Source: an uncultured Desulfobacca sp.
GTDB taxonomy: Bacteria > Desulfobacterota > Desulfobaccia > Desulfobaccales > Desulfobaccaceae
Length of the DNA stretch: 9,812 nt
Reading direction: 5' to 3'
Assembly: GCA_937958145.1 (NCBI GenBank)
Contig: CALGOE010000273.1
Coordinates: 1-9,812, forward strand
Shown: one piece after another, positions 6,305 to 9,812 of the stretch
How the letters are laid out: the number at the start of each line of letters is the position of its first letter
Numbering within the stretch: position 1 is the stretch's first letter
Program-made: the position numbers and the translations under genes
Notes under the pieces: generated by a model
Seen by the model: only the letters and a program-made list of their open reading frames with translations
Databases searched by the model: none
What the model was told of the DNA's origin: nothing

Positions 6305-7562
6305 AGGCCGGATTAAAATAACCGAAGCGCAGTCGGGGGAAGGTCTTTTGTAGGCTGGTCACCATGGTCCGGACTCCCAGCGGCCGCTCCCGATCGTGCC
6401 AGCGGATGCCGGTAAGATAATAATCCGGATCAATATTGAGATTGCGCAATTGGATGAGGTCAACGTCGGTCTTGGCAATGAGTTCGGTCAAGGCCGCCAG
6501 TTCCGCCGGTTGATCACTGAAACCGGGGAAAATGAGATAGTTGAGGGCGACCTTGGCCCCCCCGGCCTTGGCGGCGCGGATGGCGGCGATGACATCGGCC
6601 AGGCCATAGCCCCGGGGACGGTAATAGGCGGCATAATATTCAGACCGGGCGCTGCTCAGGCTTACCCGGATGCTGTCCAGTCCCGCCTCCACCAGGGCGG
6701 CGATGACCTGAGGCCGGCTGGCGTTGGTGTTCAGATTCAGCGTCCCCCGGGAAACCTGACGCCGGATCAACCGGATGGCAGACTCCAAGGTTTCCCCCTG
6801 CAACAGGGGTTCCCCCTCACAGCCTTGCCCGAAACTGGCCACGGCCCGCTCGGCCTGGAGGAGGTGGGGCACCGCCACCCCGGCTATCTCCTGGGGACTG
6901 GGGACAAAGGTCAGGCGTTGCATGGGGGCCGGAAAGTGTTGCTGCTCCTGCTGGGACAGGCATCCCAAACAGCGGGCGTTGCAGATGGGCGAGGTGGGCA
7001 ATGGGGCCTCCCAGCGGCCTAAAAAGAGATTCCGGGCAGCCGGGCAGCCAGAGGTCAGGGCACAGTGGGACAGATGCCGCAGCAGGCGGTTCTCCGGCTC
7101 GGCGGCCAGCCGCCGGCGCACCCCCCGTTCCACCTGCACACAATCCACCAACTGGATATCCTGGCGCACATCGGGGTCGCTCCGCCAACCCGCCACCCAA
7201 AAACGCCCGGCCCGCCACCCCACGGCTGTATAGGCAAAGAGAGGCAGAACCGGGGCCTGGGGCTCCGTGTTATAAGCAGCCAGATAACTCATGGTATGGG
7301 CCGGAGCCATAAAAGCCGCCACCGCCTGGGCATCCGCCGGCAGATCTTTCCTCTCCCCGGCCCTGACCAACCGCCGCCGGCGCCGGTCATACCCCACCGG
7401 CCGCCGTCCCGGCAGCACGAACAGATCGCTGCCCGGTGGCAGGGGGATCAAGGCATCAGCCGGAATCCGGCAAAAATCCCGGCCACTCCGTCCGACCATC
7501 TCCAATGAGGGATGATCATAGATGCGGCCCTGGGCGTCGGCATACACGAGGTGCGTGGCCAT
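6294..7562 (-). CDS. Radical SAM protein of unknown function with long N-terminal extension
   Basis: Protein of 422 residues. The canonical radical SAM cluster motif CxxxCxxC is at 194-201 (CNARCLGC). It is followed by FGQGCEGEPLL at 244-254, the counterpart of the GGE-type SAM-contacting strand; LNTNAS at 277-282; IRVSLSS at 298-304; and NYLIFPGFSD at 341-350. Together these make a partial TIM barrel of about 190 residues. The enzyme should bind a [4Fe-4S] cluster and cleave SAM; its substrate is unknown. Residues 1-185 are not a family I recognise. They begin with a strand-rich region (LVYADAQGRIYDHPSLEMVGR) and end with a Cys pair at C167 and C173 just before the cluster motif. I see no C-terminal SPASM-type cysteine cluster. 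The ATG at 7562 gives a sensible N-terminus but has no clear Shine-Dalgarno. The gene lies 105 bases after ade, possibly co-transcribed. Confidence 0.85.
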   Translation of the reverse strand: MATHLVYADAQGRIYDHPSLEMVGRSGRDFCRIPADALIPLPPGSDLFVLPGRRPVGYDRRRRRLVRAGERKDLPADAQAVAAFMAPAHTMSYLAAYNTEPQAPVLPLFAYTAVGWRAGRFWVAGWRSDPDVRQDIQLVDCVQVERGVRRRLAAEPENRLLRHLSHCALTSGCPAARNLFLGRWEAPLPTSPICNARCLGCLSQQEQQHFPAPMQRLTFVPSPQEIAGVAVPHLLQAERAVASFGQGCEGEPLLQGETLESAIRLIRRQVSRGTLNLNTNASRPQVIAALVEAGLDSIRVSLSSARSEYYAAYYRPRGYGLADVIAAIRAAKAGGAKVALNYLIFPGFSDQPAELAALTELIAKTDVDLIQLRNLNIDPDYYLTGIRWHDRERPLGVRTMVTSLQKTFPRLRFGYFNPAWRG

Positions 7563-7667
7563 ACGGTTTGGTTTCCGGTGTCAGGTTTTGGGTTGTTGGA
7601 TTAAGGCTTTTCCCTGGGCCGTGGCTGCTCGCTGGCATGACGGGCGCGCCAGCAGCCCGGACCGGCC
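7563..7667. other. Gap between ade and the radical SAM gene, with an imperfect hairpin
   Basis: These 105 bases hold no ORF worth calling. GCTGGC (7630-7635) and GCCAGC (7647-7652) can pair across an 11-base loop, with partial extension of the stem outward. No U-tract follows in either direction, and no good promoter is visible on the minus strand. Read-through from ade into the radical SAM gene is therefore possible. Confidence 0.35.
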
Positions 7668-9392
7668 TTATTCCCCGAACAGCGGTACCAGACGGAAATG
7701 CTCCACATCCACCAAACCCCGGTCGGTCAGCTTTAATTTCGGAATCACGGGCAGGGCCAAAAAAGACAGGGCCATAAAGGGGTCAGGAATTGTCGCGCCC
7801 AGGGCTCGGCACGCCTGCTGCAGGGCCGCCTGCCGGGAGGTCACCTCCTCCAGGGGGGCCAGACTCATGAGACCGGCCACGGGCAGGGGGAGATCGGCCA
7901 AGACCTTGCCCTCGGCCACCACCGCCAGGCCGCCCCCCAGGTCAACGACATGCCGGGCGGCCAGGGACATATCCTCGTCGGAGACGCCGACGATGATCAA
8001 ATTATGGGAATCGTGGGCCACCGTTGCCGCCAGGGCGCCCCGCTGCAGGCCAAAACCGTGGACCAACCCCAGGCCGATATTCCCGGTGCCCCGATGCCTC
8101 TCCACCACCCCTAATTTCAGGATATCACGCCGGTGGTCAGAGCGGACCAGTCCGTCTTGCCTGGGGGTGGGCGCAATGAGTTTCTCCGTCAAGATCTGTC
8201 CGGGGATGAGGCCGATGACTTTCACCAGGTCCCCCGCCGCCGGCAGGGCAAAAACCGCCGGCGCCAGATCCTTGACCTGCAGCGGCCGGTGCGGCGCGGC
8301 ACTGGCGGCAGGGGGCGGGGCAGCCGTGAGCTGACCCTGCCTGGCCACCACGTGGCCGTTCTTCAACACCATCTGCACCCGAAAGGTCTCCAGACTGTCC
8401 ACCACCACCAGGTCGGCCCGATATCCCGGGGCCACCGCCCCCCGATCAAAAAGCCGAAAATATTCCGCCGGATTTAAGGTCACCAGGGTCAGCGCGGTGA
8501 AAGGATCGCAGCCCAGTTCCAGAGCTTTCTTATAAAGGGCGTTCACATGCCCGCGCCCCTGCAGGTCCTCGGGGTGCAGGTCGTCGCTCACCAACATAAC
8601 CCGCCGCCGGGAGTTGGCGGGAACCGCCGGCAACAGGTCCGCCATGTTTTTGGCGGTGCTGCCTTCCCGGATCATCAGATAGAAACCCCGGGCCAAACGG
8701 TCCTGGGCTTCGGCCGGGGTGGTGCTCTCATGGTCCGAACCGATGCCGGCCAACCGATAGGCATTTAACTCCCGACCACCGAGACCGGGGGCATGGCCAT
8801 CCACGATGCGGTCGGCAAACAGCGCCAGCTTCGCCAACAGGGCCGGGTCCGCCTCTACCACCCCCGGAAAGTTCATGACCTCGGCCAAACCCAATACGCC
8901 CGGGAGACTGCGGCAGCGTTCCAGATCCGACAGACCGAAGTCGGCGCCGTTGGTCTCAAAAGGTGAGGCCGGCACACAGGAGGGCAGCAGCACAAAGACA
9001 TCCAAAGGCAGGCGGCCATGAAAACCAAGGATATATTCCAGACCGGCCACGCCGGCAACGTTCACGATCTCGTGGGGGTCCGCCACCACCGTCGTCGTTC
9101 CTTGCGGCACCACCGCCCGGGCAAACTCCGGCGGCGACAACAGGGTGCTCTCCAGATGGATATGGCCGTCGATCAGGCCGGGGCAGATCACCTGCCCCGA
9201 CACCTCCACCACCGGACCGTCATACTCCCCCCAGCCCACAATGATGCCATCCACCACGGCCACATCCGCGGGGACAAGACGCCCCTGGAAAACGTCGGCC
9301 ACCAGGCCGCCCCGCAAAACCACATCCACCGGCTCCTGGCCCCTTGCCGCCCGGATCCACCGCCGCAGTTGCGCCGCCGTCCTCTTCTGCAT
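7668..9392 (-). CDS. ade: Adenine deaminase
   Basis: Cytosolic metal-dependent amidohydrolase that converts adenine and water to hypoxanthine and ammonia for purine salvage. It has 574 residues from the start chosen here, normal for bacterial Ade. Positions in that numbering: CPGLIDGHIHLEST at 70-83 with metal ligands H77 and H79; GLAEVMNFPGV at 168-178 with E171; DGHAPG with H200; SDHE with H221; LVSDDLHPEDL with D270; and the late AHDSHNLIIVG at 459-469, a hallmark of this family. The NPAEYF and GYRADLVVVD segments close the barrel. Start: an in-frame ATG exists at 9437, but the one at 9392 has an excellent GGGGAGG seven bases upstream and opens MQKRTAAQLRRWI, so I chose it. The gene follows fliA by 235 bases and precedes the radical SAM gene by 105; neither neighbour points to purine metabolism. 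Confidence 0.95.
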   Translation of the reverse strand: MQKRTAAQLRRWIRAARGQEPVDVVLRGGLVADVFQGRLVPADVAVVDGIIVGWGEYDGPVVEVSGQVICPGLIDGHIHLESTLLSPPEFARAVVPQGTTTVVADPHEIVNVAGVAGLEYILGFHGRLPLDVFVLLPSCVPASPFETNGADFGLSDLERCRSLPGVLGLAEVMNFPGVVEADPALLAKLALFADRIVDGHAPGLGGRELNAYRLAGIGSDHESTTPAEAQDRLARGFYLMIREGSTAKNMADLLPAVPANSRRRVMLVSDDLHPEDLQGRGHVNALYKKALELGCDPFTALTLVTLNPAEYFRLFDRGAVAPGYRADLVVVDSLETFRVQMVLKNGHVVARQGQLTAAPPPAASAAPHRPLQVKDLAPAVFALPAAGDLVKVIGLIPGQILTEKLIAPTPRQDGLVRSDHRRDILKLGVVERHRGTGNIGLGLVHGFGLQRGALAATVAHDSHNLIIVGVSDEDMSLAARHVVDLGGGLAVVAEGKVLADLPLPVAGLMSLAPLEEVTSRQAALQQACRALGATIPDPFMALSFLALPVIPKLKLTDRGLVDVEHFRLVPLFGE

Positions 9393-9399
9393 GGCCTTT

Positions 9400-9406
9400 C
9401 CTCCCC
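9400..9406 (-). promoter_or_regulatory. Strong Shine-Dalgarno site deciding the ade start
   Basis: GGGGAGG on the minus strand sits 7 bases before the ATG at 9392. No comparable site precedes the ATG at 9437, so the first 15 residues of the longer reading are probably not made. Confidence 0.75.
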
Positions 9407-9548
9407 TGCCTTTATCTTGGCCGGAAATCTCCGCCAAGTCAAGGTGCGCAACTTCCGGAAAGGATGAGGCTGGCGTGGCTGGGGAGAAGCAACCATCCGG
9501 AGCCGGACGGGGGCAAAGTTCTGTACTGGAATCGGCGGGAGGATGGGG

Positions 9549-9571
9549 GAGGGCAGCTTAGCACCGCCCTC
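9549..9571. other. Perfect 6-bp stem-loop in the fliA-ade gap
   Basis: GAGGGC (9549-9554) and GCCCTC (9566-9571) pair perfectly around an 11-base loop. In the minus direction it is followed by a C-rich run, not U residues, so it is not a standard terminator. A second short hairpin, AACCT-GCAAA-AGGTT, lies beside it at 9576-9590. No clear promoter for ade is visible in the rest of the gap. Confidence 0.35.
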
Positions 9572-9595
9572 GGCCAACCTGCAAAAGGTTTATTG

Positions 9596-9615
9596 GGGAA
9601 ACGCTTCCCGGGAAG
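9596..9615 (-). terminator. Weak terminator candidate after fliA
   Basis: In the minus-strand RNA, GGGAA and UUCCC (9605-9609 and 9596-9600) form a 5-bp stem with a 4-base loop, beginning about 19 bases after the fliA stop. The tract that follows is A/U-rich (CAATAAACCTTTT) but not a clean U-run. An overlapping palindrome, CTTCCCGGGAAG (9604-9615), would compete for the same bases. Termination here is plausible but weak. Confidence 0.3.
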
Positions 9616-9627
9616 GCCAGGGCCGGT

Positions 9628-9812
9628 TTATTGATTGCTGAGGTATTCCGAGAGCTTGGCGCACAGCTGCAAGATCGCCTGACTGTGCATCTGGGAAATG
9701 CGGGATTCGGTATACCCCATGATTTCCCCGATTTCCTTCATGGTCAGCTCTTCATAATAGTAGAGGGAAATGAGAAGCTTGCCTTTATCCGGCAGGCACT
9801 CCAGGGCCCGCA
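9628..9812 (-). CDS. fliA: FliA-type RNA polymerase sigma factor, C-terminal end (cut by right window edge)
   Basis: The last 60 residues of a sigma-70 family protein, ending at a TAA at 9628-9630. The visible part is sigma region 4: LPDKGKLLISLYYYEELTM, then a helix-turn-helix (MKEIGEIMGYTESRISQMHS) that binds the -35 element, then QAILQLCAKLSEYL. The LYYYEELTMKEIG segment and the TESRISQxHSQA recognition helix are characteristic of flagellar sigma-28 (FliA/WhiG group), which directs late flagellar and chemotaxis genes. The start and regions 2 and 3 lie beyond the window. It is the first gene read on the minus strand and probably ends a flagellar operon further right. WhiG-like or other sigma-28 relatives are alternatives. 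Confidence 0.88.
   Translation of the reverse strand, partial: RALECLPDKGKLLISLYYYEELTMKEIGEIMGYTESRISQMHSQAILQLCAKLSEYLSNQ

Noticed and set aside
6238..6321. 27-codon plus-strand mini-ORF in the dehydrogenase upstream region
   Set aside because: It has no ribosome site, runs into the antisense of the radical SAM gene end, and overlaps the promoter-like elements.
7522..8334. 270-codon plus-strand frame
   Set aside because: It is antisense to ade, with an Arg/Ser/Pro-rich low-complexity product and no recognisable domain.
9188..9577. 129-codon minus-strand frame across the ade start
   Set aside because: It overlaps ade in another frame, is rich in Arg and Gly, and shows no family signature.
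9393..9627. Purine riboswitch before ade
   Set aside because: I looked for the conserved purine-aptamer core and its long three-way junction and saw neither; only short unrelated stems are present.

Overview
The window is a GC-rich, densely coding stretch of a bacterial chromosome. I read seven complete genes and two genes cut by the window edges. All lie on the minus strand except one small plus-strand gene. The mix suggests a Desulfobacterota (deltaproteobacterial) genome: an NtrC-class two-component pair, an FliA-type flagellar sigma factor, an archaeal-style alanine dehydrogenase/ornithine cyclodeaminase relative and an uncharacterised radical SAM protein. That placement is inference from gene content and style, not from a marker gene.

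Reading along the minus strand from the right edge: the C-terminal end of fliA (9628-9812); a 235-base gap with several small hairpins; adenine deaminase ade (7668-9392); a 105-base gap; a radical SAM protein with a long unrecognised N-terminal half (6294-7562); a 136-base gap with a good sigma-70-like promoter; and an ornithine cyclodeaminase/alanine dehydrogenase family enzyme (5162-6157). The gap before the next minus-strand gene is mostly filled by a small plus-strand zinc-ribbon gene (4888-5157), which converges on the dehydrogenase gene with only 4 bases between the two stop codons. Then follow glucose-6-phosphate isomerase pgi (3401-4855), a membrane sensor histidine kinase (1907-3370), its sigma-54-dependent response regulator (482-1849), and the start of threonine synthase thrC (1-426, running off the left edge).

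The last four genes are spaced 30, 57 and 55 bases apart with no convincing terminator between them. They look like one transcription unit, pgi-kinase-regulator-thrC. The kinase and regulator almost certainly form a cognate pair; what they sense and control cannot be read from the window. The metabolic genes (isomerase, threonine synthase, amino-acid dehydrogenase, adenine deaminase) are housekeeping-type and show no shared pathway.

I see no mobile element, CRISPR array, tRNA, rRNA or phage gene. The points most worth a second look are a GAFTHA variant of the sigma-54-contacting GAFTGA loop in the regulator, the small zinc-ribbon gene with its uncertain start, and the radical SAM protein of unknown function. 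I did not find a clearly new multi-gene system.
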